NCBI RefSeq assembly: GCF_002078875.1 | Contig: NC_034411.1 | Span: forward strand, 3,828,444 to 3,892,443 | From: Numida meleagris | Taxonomy: Eukaryota; Chordata; Aves; Galliformes; Numididae | Reading direction: 5' to 3' | Length of the DNA stretch: 64,000 nucleotides | Shown: one piece after another, positions 14,101-29,100 of the stretch | Layout of the letters: every line of letters starts with the position of its first letter | How positions within the stretch are numbered: the stretch's first letter is position 1 | Position numbers and translations under genes: made by a program | The notes under the pieces: model-generated | What the model saw: the letters and a program-made list of their open reading frames with translations, nothing else | The model's database searches: none | What the model was told of the DNA's origin: nothing

Positions 14101-17100
14101 TTCTTCCTCAGTAGAAACATTACTTCTATGCCCACACCTTCAGGGCTAACCTGTTTTCCTTGAGAGGTTCTTTTTCTACTCTGTAATTCTGTTGCACTGG
14201 AATTTTAAGACAATGTATGTCTCTCTGGGATCTTTCACACATTTGCAGACAAGCAAGACCATCAACCACAGCAGCATGCCCTAAAATTCTGAACAAACAG
14301 TCAGAGTGCAAGCACAGATTGACCTTGCATTTATCAGTTTTACGCAGTGCAAGTTTGAACGTATACTTTGATGTCCAACTTGTCCTGAATTTGGCATTTC
14401 TGGTATGTATATATTACAGGGTGCATACGCATCACGAACACACACTGTATTTACAGACAATTTAAGGACATCCTGTGGTTAATTTTTCTTACTACATCTG
14501 GTGATTTTATTGTGACATTTTGTTTCAAGAAACTACAGATGGCAGGTATAATGTTGGATGGATAAATTACTATGAGATTTGAAATATTTTCTGTGTTCAC
14601 TTACAATGGGAACTTTCTTGGAAAGTGAGAAGCAGTTTTCAATATGCCCATAGCAAGAGCCACTTCTGCATCAGTGGTAAGCTGTCTCAAAAGGATGCTA
14701 CCATGCATTAATTTTTAGTGGGCATTAACAATACTACAGCGTGCATTAAGGACGCCTTAGACAATATACTTTGTTGCCCCAGATACAGATTGATTACACA
14801 GAGTTAATGCGAAATAGCTACTGCACTGTAAATTCACAATCTTCTTTGCCTCACATTAGCTTTAACATAAACATCCCTGGTTTAGGGTATAGGCAAATAC
14901 TACAGATTTCATTAATAGTGCTGTTTCCTAGAATTTAACTCCACCTTCTGTAATGTAGTTTCCTTGAAATGACTTTTCATTTAGGTACTCTCTTGATCTA
15001 TACATTATATTACAGAAGTGTGAAACATTTGCTCTCTAAACTTGCATCTCAAAAAAACAAAAATAAACCCCTATGAAACATGCCTACAAAACATAAACAG
15101 TTTATGCACACAATGCATAAAGCCCAAAAGCAGCCAAGAAGAGAAGACAGAGTCCTTAGGGTAACTCAGCGCAGGACAGCGAGCCATAGTGTACTCCTGT
15201 GAGTCACTGACTTACTCAGGCATTCTACCTAAATACTCTAGCTGACAGCTGCATTATTGTCCCTCCAAGCACAAACACACATGCAAACATTAAAACTTTA
15301 AGGTATACGTACTGGAAAAAGTTTGAAAACATAATGCAAAAAGTCCAGTGATCTGTAACCAAGAGCAAACATGGTTAGATAAAGCGTGTAACAAGCAGAT
15401 CCTAAATATTTCAACATTTACTTCCTCATAAATGTAAGAAATATTTTATTCCTTTCCACTTCTCACCTACTGGTTTAGAGCACTTCCACTCTCTGTTACA
15501 TGGCGACAGTGAAATGTGACATTTGAGTTTAAAAAGATATAAGAAATCTACCAAATGAATCCTGATTCTCCTATGTGTAAGGAAACCAAAGAGCTCTAAA
15601 CCTATCAAATTATAATTAAATTAAAACAAGTTATAATGAAGATTTATGAAATATTATTCCATAATACAAAATGTGACTTCTGAAGATATTCCATATGGAT
15701 ATCTGTTACCTAAAAATACTGATAAAACCTCTCCCCATCAGACCTGTAATTAAACTAAGTTCTCTTTAATTTCTATAGTAACACTATTGATGGATGGAAG
15801 GAGAAATAATTTTTAATTAAAATATTTGTGATTGAGTGAACAATTTGAAAACTAAAAATGTATAAATACTGATTTGATTGGGGTATTACATGAGGGATGC
15901 TCCAGAAGTAATGCCTCCACTTTATTATGTTGATCCATGACATCAGAGGTGGATGTTGGTGGTATGGCAGTAGAGACTGAACCTTCCTATTAACATTTCA
16001 TTACATTTTTTTTTGCTGTGTGACAGGTGGCAGCCAAGGGGCAGTCTGACAAAATGGCGTCTGACATGGAAGTGTGTATGAAGCCAAGGTGTGTCACTGA
16101 ATTCCTTGATATGGAAAAAACTGCATGCACATTGACACTTACTGAACGTTTGTGGAGAGCAACCAGTGGATATGAGCACAGTGAGGTGGTGTGTCTCTGG
16201 AGTGGTGACAGCGATGTGAAAGACAAGCCACATTCCAGACAGCCATGCACAGCTGTCACCTCTGCTCGTGCAGATTTTGGTGAGTGCAGCATGCAGGATC
16301 TTATTCATTGCTGGTAAAAATGCACAGCTAATGGTGGTGACTATGATGAAAAACAGTGCTTTGTAGCTGAGAATTTGCTTTATCAAACAGTGTTATAGTG
16401 CCCTTTGTATGTGTTGCAGTTTCCATGGAAGTAAATACTGGACATTACTTTTGGAGCAGCCAACATACTTATAATACATAATTATGACTAGTTAAGCAAA
16501 GAGTTAAGGAGAGGAAAGGAGAACACTAAAGCAATGTATCTTTCTGTTCTCTGGTATCCAGCAACTTCTTGGCACCATGGAACTCCAGAATGGAGGCATA
16601 AGAATCTTCAAGGGGTTAAAAAGGTATCAAATATCTGTAGGTAGAAACTAGCAGTTCAGTTCCTTCAGGATTCACTTTATATGTACTAGCAAGCCACATA
16701 ATAGCCCTAGATGTAAGAGATGGAAACATTTAGCAACTTTACTGGATAACATGAATTCCTCAGCAGTATACTTCCCTCAAGGGCTAAGATACAATTGTAC
16801 CTACATTACAACCAAATTGCTACTTCTGGATCCATGCTATGTAGAGTCTGCAGTAACTCCTTCATGACAAGATTCTGAGATACAGTCAGGATTACTTCAT
16901 GTCATCCTCTTAGACATATTTGCTTTTCTAGTGGTCAGATTCTTTTACAAACAGGTGGATCAAGATAGTGCAAGCTAAGGAAACATACATGGAAAATATT
17001 TGAAAATACCAAGATCTACAAGATCCTCAGCTCTGAGGAGAAGACCCTGCATGACTGTTAATCTTAGGGGAAGACTACAGAAAGTAATGCTATCTTCTTG

Positions 17101-20100
17101 AAGATATTCATCTTGGAATCCAAGATGTCTCCAGGGAAAGAAGAAAGGGACTGCAGTGTTCAGTGATAATCATAATGAACATATCCTGAACAGAAACAAC
17201 AGTGGTTCTTACAGTAGGTAGAATGTCAAACGCAGACAAAGAAATGACAGATCCTTATCCTAAGAAGGATGCTATGAGCAGAGTACTCAACTAGCCTACA
17301 GAGATTACTTCCCAACATAGTTACAGTAGATCACTGTTTTGTTTTGCTATTTCAGCGTAGTAGATCATTTCAGAGTAAGTCCCTCACCTCAAAATTACTT
17401 TTAAAAGTTTTTTTACTCTGCAATTATTCTGCATCAATTTTTTTTTATTAGATTGTCCATAAATAAACAATTCTTGAACAGACTTCCTGCACCATGATTG
17501 ATTGGTGACATCAGAATTGGAGGCTGCCTGGGCTGTAGCAACCATGCAATGGTGGAGTTCACACTCCTTAGGGATATGGGACAGACAAAAAGTAAAATCA
17601 GGATGTTACATTTTAGGAAAATCAAATTCCAGCTCTTCAGGGAGTTGATCAACAAAACCTCTGCGAATCTGTCCTCAAGGACAAGGGAACAGAGCAGAGC
17701 TTGCAGATCTTTAAGGAAGCTTTCCTTAGGGCACAAGAGCTCTCCATCCCAGGTGTAGAAAGTCAGGAAAGGAAGGCAAGAGACTGGCATGATTGAACTG
17801 GGACCTCCTGGTCAAACTGGAGAGCATGAAGAAAATGCACAGGCAGTGGAAACAGGGACAGGTACCCTGGGAAGAGGATAGGGATGCTGCTAGGCTCTGT
17901 AGGGATGGAGTCAGGAAGGCCAATGCCCAGCTACAAGTGGACTTGGCAAAGAGTACAAAGAAGATCAAGAAAGGCATTGACAGGTATATCAACTAGAAAA
18001 GGAAAGTCCAAGAAGGCGCACCCTCTCTCTTGTGAGCAATATAAGCAAGCTGATAACTACAGAGAAGGAGAAGGCTAAGGTACTCAACATTTTTGCCTCA
18101 GTCTTCACTGGCAACAGTTCTTCACACACTCCTCAAGCTGATGGGTTGGAAAAGATGAGCCCCTCCCACAGTAAGGTTTGCAAGCACCCGAGGAACACGA
18201 ACATCCATAAGTCTATTGGTCTTCATGAGATGCATCCCAAAGTCCTGAGGGAATTGGCTGATTTAGTTGCCAAGCTATTCTCCATGATATTCAAAAAGTC
18301 ACTGCAGTAAGGTGAAGTCCCTAGTGACTGGAAAAAAGGCATTCTCACACCTGGTTTTAAGAAGAGTAGGAAGGATGAGGCATTGTCGCACCTATTTTTA
18401 AAAAGGGTAGGAAGGATGATGCAGGCAACTACAGACATGGCAGCCTCACCTCTGTGCTGAGGAAGATCATGGAACAGATCTTCCTGGAAGCTATGCTAAG
18501 GCACACAGAAGAGAGGGAGAGGATACAAGACAACCTGCATGGCTTCATCAAGGGCAGGTGATATAGACTATAGACTATAAAGAAACAGACTTGACAGGTG
18601 AACTGTGTGATGGATGAGGAACTGGTTGCAAGATTGTACCCAGAGAGTGGTGGTCAATGCCTCAATGTCCGGACAGAGATCAGTGACGATGGGTATCCCT
18701 CAGGAGTCAGCACTGCTCTTCAATATCTTCAACCACCATTCCTGCGCCAAAACTTCTTTTCTTCATAATCCTATCAGATATAGGAAGTTGTAGCTGGAGG
18801 CTGAAAGTTTCAGTTGAGTTTTCAGTGAAAGTAAAAGAAAAAAAATGGGGGAAAAATAAAAGGCGAGAAAAATCTAACCTAGCTGTGGCAGCTGCTATCA
18901 CTTTCAGATTTGACTGAAAACTATTACATTAAAAGTTGTTACTAAGATTAGGAAAGCAGTAACTATTCATCCATACTTACCTAGTTTCATACTTCTCATT
19001 GATACAAAATAGACGAATACAGAAAGCATTTGAAGCTCCTCTATAAACTGGATGAAAAGTATCTTTTTCTTCAACCTCAAGGAGGGATGTTGCTGAGGCA
19101 TGAAAATCTGCGTGTATGACATCATCTAATGGCAGTTTAGTATGGGAAATAGTGATCACTCCATCTTTCTGCAATAATAAAAGTAGTGATCACATAAAAC
19201 ATTCCAGAAAATATTTTCTTTTTTCTTTTAAATTAAGGTCTTGCATCATTCCTATTTTATAGCACTCTAAGCAGAATTTTACCTGTCACTTCAACAAACA
19301 CAAAAGTTTGAGCAGGCATTTTTAACATGCTGTTTCTGAAACACTAGACAAAAATAAAATGGTCTTTAAAAACATATAAATTGGTGCTGAAGAGCAAAAT
19401 ATTCATAAATGAATAGTTATTGTTAGAATTCCTTTGTGAGGCAATAAATGTCTCTGATGCACACTAAAATTACGTGAACATTGAAACGTTACGTTATCTA
19501 TACCGCATATCTATACTGATTTATATTGCATCAATACATTTCATATTAATGCTCTTTTATCAAGTTGAGCTTCATAATCAGAAACAACAGAAGATAAACG
19601 GAACAAAGGCCCTGTAAGTTCCACAAATTATGGGAGAAAAGCTATACTGTTACTTTTAACAGCTTTGATAGCTTTCTGTCAGTAAGGGATTTGAAGCCTG
19701 GTAACACAGTGAAGTCAAAATCTCAATACTTGCACACCTCTCTATGTAAGCAGACTCCCATCCAGTTATAGAAATGCTCTCTTCACAACTTCATCAGGAG
19801 CCCCTTGAAGCCACGAACCCCCATAAACTCAGGTGAGGTCAGGCTCCATTCCTTTTCTCCCTCAGTGTCACTTGTTCCAATTCCCGTGCTGCCCACTGTT
19901 CAAGTGGAACCAGATGGGAAAACTCCTCTGGTTAATCATAACTACTACTTCCACACAGGCCCTAGCTAAAGCAATTCTGATCTGTGCATGTGGGTGTGGG
20001 TGCCTGCAGTGGACAGTGCAGGAGCAGAAATAGGAAATGCTGCTTGTCACAACAGCCTCCACCCCTGCTTCACATTGGCTTTAAAATCACCAGCACTGCT

Positions 20101-23100
20101 GTGTATTACCTGCACAGCTGCATCTTCATCACTAATGTCATCCAAGTTTTGAGATGAAACGGTTTCTGCTTCCTGACTTTTTTGATTGCTTTTATCTTCA
20201 TCTGAATAATGTAAAAGAATAAACCAATCAGGCAAAAAAATGCAAGCTTAACCTCTGGAATCGTAGCGATAACTAGGTGTGCCAAATTGCTTCTGTGGAA
20301 AGGTTGATTTCATTTAATTGTAATAAACCATGTTTAAAACAGACTCTCCTGTACTTACTTGGCTAGAACTTTATTAGACAATTTGATCTCAAAGAAAAAA
20401 TCAGATAATTGGTTTTAAGATACATATTGAATAAGACACAGTTTGGAAGCAACTCCTAACTCTTATATTATATGTAATAAATTGTGATTCTATCTGAAGA
20501 GAAAAAAGCAAGTGACTAGTGTATTGACTAGTATCTTTAAAGCTACGTCTCTTGCTACCTTGTTTTCTGATGACTGTAAGAATGAGCAAGGGTGCTCGAT
20601 CCTCATTTCTCCTATCAGAATAAAACCTAGGCAAGCCAGAACCCTTACTTAAGGGAGCAAATAGAGATAAGAATTAGGGATTACAATTCCGTTCTCATTT
20701 GTTAGATTTAACTAGCTCTCTAACTCCTGTTTCATTTCTTATAATCTGTGTTTACCATTTGATCTGTCTTTCACAGTTTGCCAATTTTTGCCTTGTCTAA
20801 AAAAATGCTCATCTAAGAAATGCTCTCCTCTGCTGCTTTTCCTGTATGCTGAAGTAACTGCTTCAAAGCACTTTGCCAGCAAATTGCCAAGTGCAGTTTT
20901 TGTGTGTGTGATTTTTCAGCCAAAAATCAGACTTACATTGAACTGCACATCCAATGCCCACAGTAGCAATGACCACAGCCTTGGTAGGCTTTTAGATGTT
21001 GACAGCATAAAGAAGGAATAAAAGGGCTCCATGGGAAGGAAAGGCAATTGACAATCAAATTAACAGAAACCAGGTCTTAAATCCACATGATAGATCAGGG
21101 AGTCCTGGAGTCCACTGAGAATATCTTCCTGGTTCAGGTACTGGACAGAGCAACCAGAGATGAAGCATTACCAGACCTGGTGCTCATCAGTGTGAAGAAG
21201 ATCACCCTCAGCATGTTTGTTGACATCAATCTGAGTGATAAACAGCCAATATAAACTAATATGATGCAATATATGTGTCTATATGTTCACAGCATTTCTG
21301 ATCAAGTACTTTGTTTGCCAATTAAAGCAAACATCTATGTGTTAGGGAGCTTATCTAAACATCCAAATATGTTTTTTACCTTTCTATCCCTTGGCTGGAG
21401 GCGAATACAAAGTGGATAATTAAAATGTAAGAAACCACAACAAAAATACCCCAGACCAATTTGGAACATAGAAGATGCATTATGTTGTATTTCAATTACT
21501 TAACCACTCTACAGAATGCTACTGACATCTGGCAACAATGCTAGAGAGCAGATCACTAACTTTCATAACATCTTGATACTTGTTAGACAGTAGGCAATCA
21601 CCATTCCAGTATACATGAAGTATTTTTGTGAAATCAGTTCCTAAATCTGCATGGTGATGTATCCTATTATTTAAAGTCAGTGCAAAGCGAGGGTGCTCAG
21701 AACCAGAGATGTCCTGATCTCCTCTCATATAAGCCACATCTAAAAATAATTTTATGGACCAAAATTATTCTAGTCATCAACCTGGGAAAGAAACACTCAA
21801 GTACTACTGAAGCGTACATATTACACCAAATAACCACCAAAATTACTAAAGCTAAATGTCAGCTGCTGTATCTAAGCCCCTGAAAATCTGTCTTCAATAG
21901 TTTTGCCATTCCTTAATTTGTCACCTCTCTAATTTTACAGACACAGTCTCTTTAAAATTAAGCCAGAAAACAACTCTTAACTAATAAACTCTTCAGGTTT
22001 AGGTATTGTGGCTGTATAAAACAGATTAGGTCAGCACAACCCTGCATTTGAAAGCTTTGGTAACACAGGAAAGACAAAGTTTTTGAGCTGTAGGAGGAGA
22101 AAAACCATCAAAGTCAGAGCACAATAGAATTCTTCACTCTGCTCTCTGAGCTTTACCATGAGAAATCCATCTAAGCCGTATTCATTGTCATAAGTATTTT
22201 TCTACATACAGTAATGAGGTTTAAATTCAAAGGTTTAAAGTAATTAAGCTCTGAGCCTTTTTAAAAATCTGCTATCTGAAAATCTCTTTCTCTGTGAGTA
22301 GAAAAGAACACAGACACAATTTGCAGGGCAGAAGGAAACACGGGGGTTAGAAATCAAGGTTTCTCCAGGGGTACCACAGATGTGAGACTGCACAGAAATG
22401 ATCAAATGTCATCTTGATTAACCCAGCTACATTTCTCATTATAAACAGCCTTGCAGGTGTCAGAAGTTAATTAATACAAGCTTCTTGTTGTCATGTAAAT
22501 ATTGATATGTTGTTTCTGACTTTACATTATAATGAAATCCCTTTATGGCTCCACCATCCACTACTGTCAAATATAGCTACATCACTGTTTACGTGTATGC
22601 TGTACACAAGTGACTGTGAAGAACATTAACTATAGTTGCACTAAACGAAGTAGGGAAAACGAACTAAAAAAATAAAATAATTCTGTGATTGCTGGGCTGT
22701 TAGCAGAGGTAACAGTCAGCAGGATTCAGAAGGCAGTTCAACATGAAGCCTGATGAAAAGCCCTTGAATCATTCCCACATCATCATGTTTTCTAGCTGCT
22801 AATTCGTGACACCATATAGAGTAACAACCAAATTACTGTAATTACCCTGAAATGTAAGTGGCATATCAATATTATGTTAAACGCAGATTTTTGTATGCTC
22901 TTTCATTATTATTCAGTGTTATGTTTTGAAAGGAAAACAAAAAATAGTATCAACCTGTGGTCTCTGTTTGGAAGCTAAACAGCTTGGGAAAAATACTCCT
23001 GTTGGGCTTTGTTGTTGTTGTTGTTTCCATAGGGGAACATAAAATGACTCTATAAAGGAATGTGGCTTGCATGTTAAATTCTCAGACAATTAATTCAACA

Positions 23101-26100
23101 AAAGAAAGTCCCCATCTTCTATTGACGTAAGATGATACAAAGGCAGTGAAGCTTCCCTAGACAATTTGGCAGCAAATTTCCAATACAGTGGACTGCAGAA
23201 ATGGTGCAATTGTTAGAACAGCATTCATAAAATCATGCATATGTTATGCAAATAATCAAGTATGAACTTAGCAGTGGACTACTAAGATGGAACTCTTATA
23301 TGGGCTTTCTGCTAGCAAAAAGGATGTAATTGCCTTCTCAGACTAAATTTTTAATAAAACAGAAAAGTTGTTATCATTGTTTTGGGATTATGCTTGTTTT
23401 TTTTTTTAATTATCTGTTTAATTTCTGTAAAATTCTTTACTAAAATGATGAACTTATACCTTTTTCTTTCTTAACACAAAAAGGAAACACTAAAGCTTTT
23501 CCTGGATGTTTTCATGAACGACTGCAGAGATTAATTTGAGTCACATGGTGGGCAATAATAAAACCAGATTCAGAGCTGTTTCTACAGTGCATTTGGAAAA
23601 TATGGACTTTTTGTTTACAGTCCAAATGCCTGACAAGCAGCAAAAAGAAAAGCTATTTATTAAATATCCCCCACAAAGCATATATTTAAAAAAAAAAAAC
23701 ACAAAAAAACAAAACTACCCATCCAAAACTATATCAAGCTAATATGTCATTGAATTGCTATTAGAACTTAGAGAAAGAATAATATACATTTGAGGTTGTT
23801 GTGGTTTTTTGTTCATTTTTTTTCTCTTTTTTTTCCCCTTTCTTTAAAATTCAGCTACCACAGCCTTTATTTTCATCACTTTATTTCTGCCTATACTGGA
23901 CAGGTACAAACAACAGCTTAAAATGTTTCAGAACAAGCAACACTTCAAAAATAAAATTTATAATTGTTTGTGTTCTTAAATGCACAGAGCTACCACAATA
24001 ATTTATTATTATTCAGTGATAACAGAATTAATATTCCTGAGCAATATGCAGCTATGAGCCACCTCTAATTTTACTATTAATTTCTATTGGCACTCTCTCT
24101 AAGAATGGTATCAAGTCAAGTTCTTTGCTGAGAAGTTCCTTCTCCGGTGTAGACCTTTGAGACTCTCAATGATCCACACTCAAGATGTCTGAAAAGGCCT
24201 ACCAATAAATCTCTTTCCCCAAGGCTGCTCTTGAACAAAAGAAGCTTGAAATTTGTGGCTCTAGATCTAACAGAGCTGCAAATGCAAGCGGCACCTACAG
24301 ACTGCCTGCTCAGCAGGCAGAAGGTAGCAACAGGAGGGTTGTAGCAGCTCCTGACACCACTCCGTTCTGGAGGCAGAAGTCAGGAATTGGCTCCATGCTG
24401 TACTTTGAAGTTTCACAAGACCCATGATAAAACCTCATTTGCCATTCCAAACAGAGGGATACTAACACATTAAACACATAAAAATTTTCCTAAGAAGTAA
24501 ACAACATCACAAATGAACATTAACCACCGAAATTACATAGGTCACACTGAAAGTAATGCCTCCTATTTATTTCCATGATAACTACAATAGATTCAAAGAG
24601 CACGATAACACTATTTGATAGATACATATCTCAGCTACTAATCACAATTTTCCAACATAGTCACCACCATTAGCAATGCATTCCTGCCAGCAATGAACAA
24701 GAGCTTGCCTACTGTGTTCATAAAGACCTGCACTAGCGGAAGCAACCCACTGTTCCACAGCTGCTGTGACAGTGTCACTGTTAGGAAAATGTTGCCCACA
24801 CAGTCCAGCTTTCATTAACCCAAACAGATGGAAGTCAGGAGGCACCACATCCAAACTACATGGAGTTGTGGTAGGACAGTCCAGCCAAGACTGGCAGTGT
24901 GCTCAGTGGTCTTCAAACTGGTATGAGGCCTGGCATTACCATGCTGCAGAAGAAAAGTTGTCCTCTCACTTAGTTTGAGCCTCCAGCTTAGTCAGCGTTG
25001 CAGTGTAGCAGTCAGAGTTTATGGTTTGTCTGGATTCCAGGAAACACAGAAGGACCACCCCTTTCCTATCCCAAAAGAGTGTACATCACTTTACCCACTG
25101 AGGGCTGCATCTTGAATTTCTTCAATGGGGAATTCACATGTCACCGCTCCATGGACTGCCATTTTGACCCCAGCTTGTAGTGGTGACATCACATCTCATC
25201 ATTGGTAACAATGTGATCCAGGAAGCTGTCACATTCAGCCCCTTACTGGTTCAATAGATCCTGACCAACTTGCATATGGTGTTCTTTCTGTTCCTGTGTG
25301 AGAATTTGTGGGACCAACCTAGTGCAAACATTGTAGTACTTCAATATTACCACCACAGTTTCTAATACACTGAAGCCAATATTCAGCTCCAAACACATTT
25401 CCCTGGTTATAATCCACTGATTTGCATGGATGAGCTGATCAAGACGCTCTTCATTTCATGGTGTGACAGCTGTGCACGGGCATTTGGAACTTGGCTTATC
25501 CTTCATGTTGCTGTTGCCATTGCTGAAATGCACCCCCCTCTGCCTCATTGTGCACACATCCACTGCTTGGTCTCCATAAATACTTAGCAAGCATCAAATA
25601 ATATCAGTGGTGCCATTTTTGCCACATGAAGGAATTGAGTGACACACCTTTGCTTCACATGCACTTCCATGTCAGACACCATTCTGTCAGACTGCCCCTC
25701 TGCTGTCATCTGTTGCACAGCAACAAAATCTAATGGAATACTGATGGGAAGGTTCAGCCTCTACTGCCATACCACCAACATCTGCTTCTGATGCCGTGGG
25801 CCAACATAATAAAACAGGAGGCATTACTTTTGGAGCAGCTCTCGAATATTTGTGCCTGGAGTTTTCACTCCCCAGGTGCAAGACTTCTCCTTGTTGAACT
25901 TCATGAGGCTCCTGCCAGCCCATTTCTCCACTCTGTCCAGGCCACCCTGGAACGCAGCACAGCCCTCTGAGGCTGATGCTGATCTGAGAGTTTAGGTCGA
26001 CATATATGTCTAGACTTCTTGCTGATACAGTAGTAGGACAGAAGTCAAAGTGAAATCAACACCGCTCATATCTATCAGGTACTTAAAATTTGGAGATAAT

Positions 26101-29100
26101 ATTTACAGTTTTAAAATGAAGCATATTTCATACTTTTCAGCACATTTTTATATAGCTCATTGAAGAACTAATCCTGAGCCAACTTTGCATGACTTTGCAG
26201 GGTGGGTAAGTTCTTTCAAACTTTGTTTGTTCCTGACCAAACAGTGCAAGGGAGGCAGGCCCACTATAGCAGGAAAAGACTGAAAGGTCTGTTTTTCAGA
26301 ACACACTCCCATCTACATATGTCTGCCATCTATTTTGAAATAATACTCCTGAAGCTCCAGGAGTGTGGACCAATACATTATGTAGCTGGGTTTCATCATC
26401 TCTTATTAGCAAGATTCTCCTTTGCGGGGCAGGGGGAGGGGAAAGTGCATAGGTGTGTCTGGAAGGCAGTCTTTTTTCTTTCATTTTACTATTTCACGGC
26501 TGTCAGCTCAGAGATACCAGCTGGCGACTGCTCTGAAGTTGCCTATTTGTATTTTTTGCCTGGTGCTTTGTGCTCAAACAAACAGCTACGTAACAACGTA
26601 ATGGTGTTTATTTTAATTCTGTTACTAACAGTAGATAGCAAAATGTTGCCCTTCTGGACAAAAAGCCCTTAAACACTGAAAAATAAAGATGACAACCGTA
26701 AATTATTTCTGTTCTACAACTAGGTGACATCCATGTTACTGTTATTTATTATTTGCAGTAAGGTGGCTCATAGGTGCTTTGTCAAAGCGTGCCCAACATA
26801 AAAATAGAACAAAAAAACAGTCCCTGATGTCCCAAAATCTTGTAACCTAAAAGACTGCAAACAATAAGCAGAGAGAGCAGAAAACAGACCACAGGGAAAG
26901 AAGAGGATACAAATCAACAAAACAACATAACAGCCACAGTTAACCAGCTGCTTAGCTGCTGACAGACATTAGAACCAGGTTTAAAAATGAAATCCTCAAT
27001 TAATAGCACAACTGCATCCAACTGATGGGAAATATACCCTATTCTTTAGCTTTGCAGAATTTGAAACCTACTTATATCCCACACACTTGTTTCAATGAGA
27101 GCCTCCAGGGTACTAACACTGTACAGTCCAGCTCTCCTGAATTAAAAAAACCATCCACTCATCTCCAAAGCAGATGTATTCATTTGTTTTTTCTTACTAA
27201 TATAAACCTATAGTCTCTTCCAACCTTTTCAAAAACTGTTCAGAAGCTAGAAAGAAATGCAACTTGAATCTACCTAAGGATTTTAGAATATGGATACCTT
27301 CTGGAATGCTTGGCTCCTTCGGTACTCTGAGAATATCTTCAGGATGTGGTTTACAGAGTCCATGGAAAAGCCGTAGGTCAAAAGACTCATGAAACAAGGA
27401 AACGTCTACCTGAGAGCATAAGCTCATGAATCCCACTGCAGTGCCACCATCCTGAAATATAAAAGCAATATCACACACATGCACAAGATGAGCAGGTTAT
27501 CGTAGATCAGGCAAAAAAAAAGCTGTGATTTGCAGAGGGATTAGGATTATTTATATGGACCAAATTATGATCTATTGTTTCAATAAAACATCCTTCAACC
27601 AGAAATCTCCAAAAAGAGTATAATTCTTCTTTAACTTAAAGTGCCGCTCAAGTAAAATCTGGATTTAGCTAACCATAGCGTTTGACTTACTATTGGATGT
27701 TATTCTGTAGATAAAATTGTGTTCAAACTGAAAAGTATATTTTATTTTCCTATGAAAATAATTAAAGAAGCAATTGTACAGTATATAAACAGTTCTATTA
27801 CAACATATCGTATGTATGGTATAGAGGAATTAAATCACTGAGTATTTTCAAGTCCTCACAATATCTAAGAAATAGCCTTTAGAAAAAATAAATCCTGTCA
27901 AGTATGAAAATGACCCTTGCAAGGCTGAAATGGCATCACTCTCTACATTTGATTATATTACTGAAAGTTTCCAGAAAGTTGTGTTGTTGAGAAAATAATA
28001 GACTGTGGAAAATCAGAACTAGCATGTTAGTGGGTTTTGGCTTTAAGCAAAGACCAGTCTTGAAGTAGGAAGCTATTCAATTTTTTAGTACTACATTCAA
28101 CTTTCCCACAAAATAACCAAAATATTTTTTCCTTAATACACATAATGAAGGCATCTTTTATAAACGTAAGGAAAACTCACAGGTTGGATATGTGCGGCCA
28201 TTTTATTCTGCCACAAGCACTCCAATAAAAATAATAATAATTAAAAAATCGAGTTCATTTTTTTTCCCAAACAACAAGTGATTGTTTGTTTGCCTTGTTT
28301 GCGTAACTGAACAAAAGCTGGGTTGCTGCAGTTGTCTGGCTGCTGTGTAATTTTAGGCCCAAGGCTCAGCAGAGGCTGATTAACCAATCCATCTACCATA
28401 TGTGCAAAAAGAGGTTGCCAGCTTCATTCTCTGCAGGGAAAATTGGCATCTATCTTGGTTCGCATGGAGGTGTCTTTCCAATCTGCAGCAGCAGCAGCAA
28501 GTATAAACTATGAAGGCCTGAAATACCTTTTGCTGGTATCATATTGAGCTATAAATGTACAATTGAAATGTATTATTTATAAAGATAGCCATCTGTAATG
28601 TGCTATTACACTAATGGCTTATTGTTTCCTATTTGGCTTCCAGTGGCAGTGATTACATGTTAAGGTTTTATAAAATCATTTGCTATAGAAAGCAGACTTC
28701 TGGAATTAAGTAGGTTATGTTGCCTATCAGCTTCAAATACCACATACAATTACTAACTCATGAAAATATTAAGAGGAATTTTCAGTGTGATAACTATTAC
28801 CACCTCTCTTTCTTATTTAAATTAATTCCTGGGTTTCTGTCTTCAATTCAGCCAAAAATCTGACTGCCCAAGCCAAGAGATGGAAGAAAAAAAAACAAAA
28901 AAAACCAGCACTTTCAACTGCAAAAGCATTACTGGCTACAAGTTCTCAGATGCAATATTAGTTTTTGTAAGGAATAAAAATTGGTCACCTATAATGTAAA
29001 ACATCTAAAACAGCAACGTTTTTTTCAGAATGGCCTGTTTCTATTACTTGGAAAGAATCCACGCAATTACTGGGAATTGCTGCTTCATTTACTTAACAGT

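Larger units (their letters stand above)
20202..27297 (-). other. CFAP61: Probable U12-type GT-AG intron, CFAP61 intron 8
   Basis: This 7096-nt intron has 5' site GTATCCATA (U12 core TATCC, no U2-like +5 G). A branch-like TTCTTTTAC (plus-strand 20211-20219) lies 10 nt from the 3' end. Its interior holds a mariner copy, CR1 fragments and otherwise unrecognised AT-rich DNA. Confidence 0.65.

Noticed and set aside
26202..26672. 156-codon plus-strand open frame in CFAP61 intron 8
   Set aside because: No recognisable family, no promoter or splice context, unremarkable composition; most likely a chance frame.
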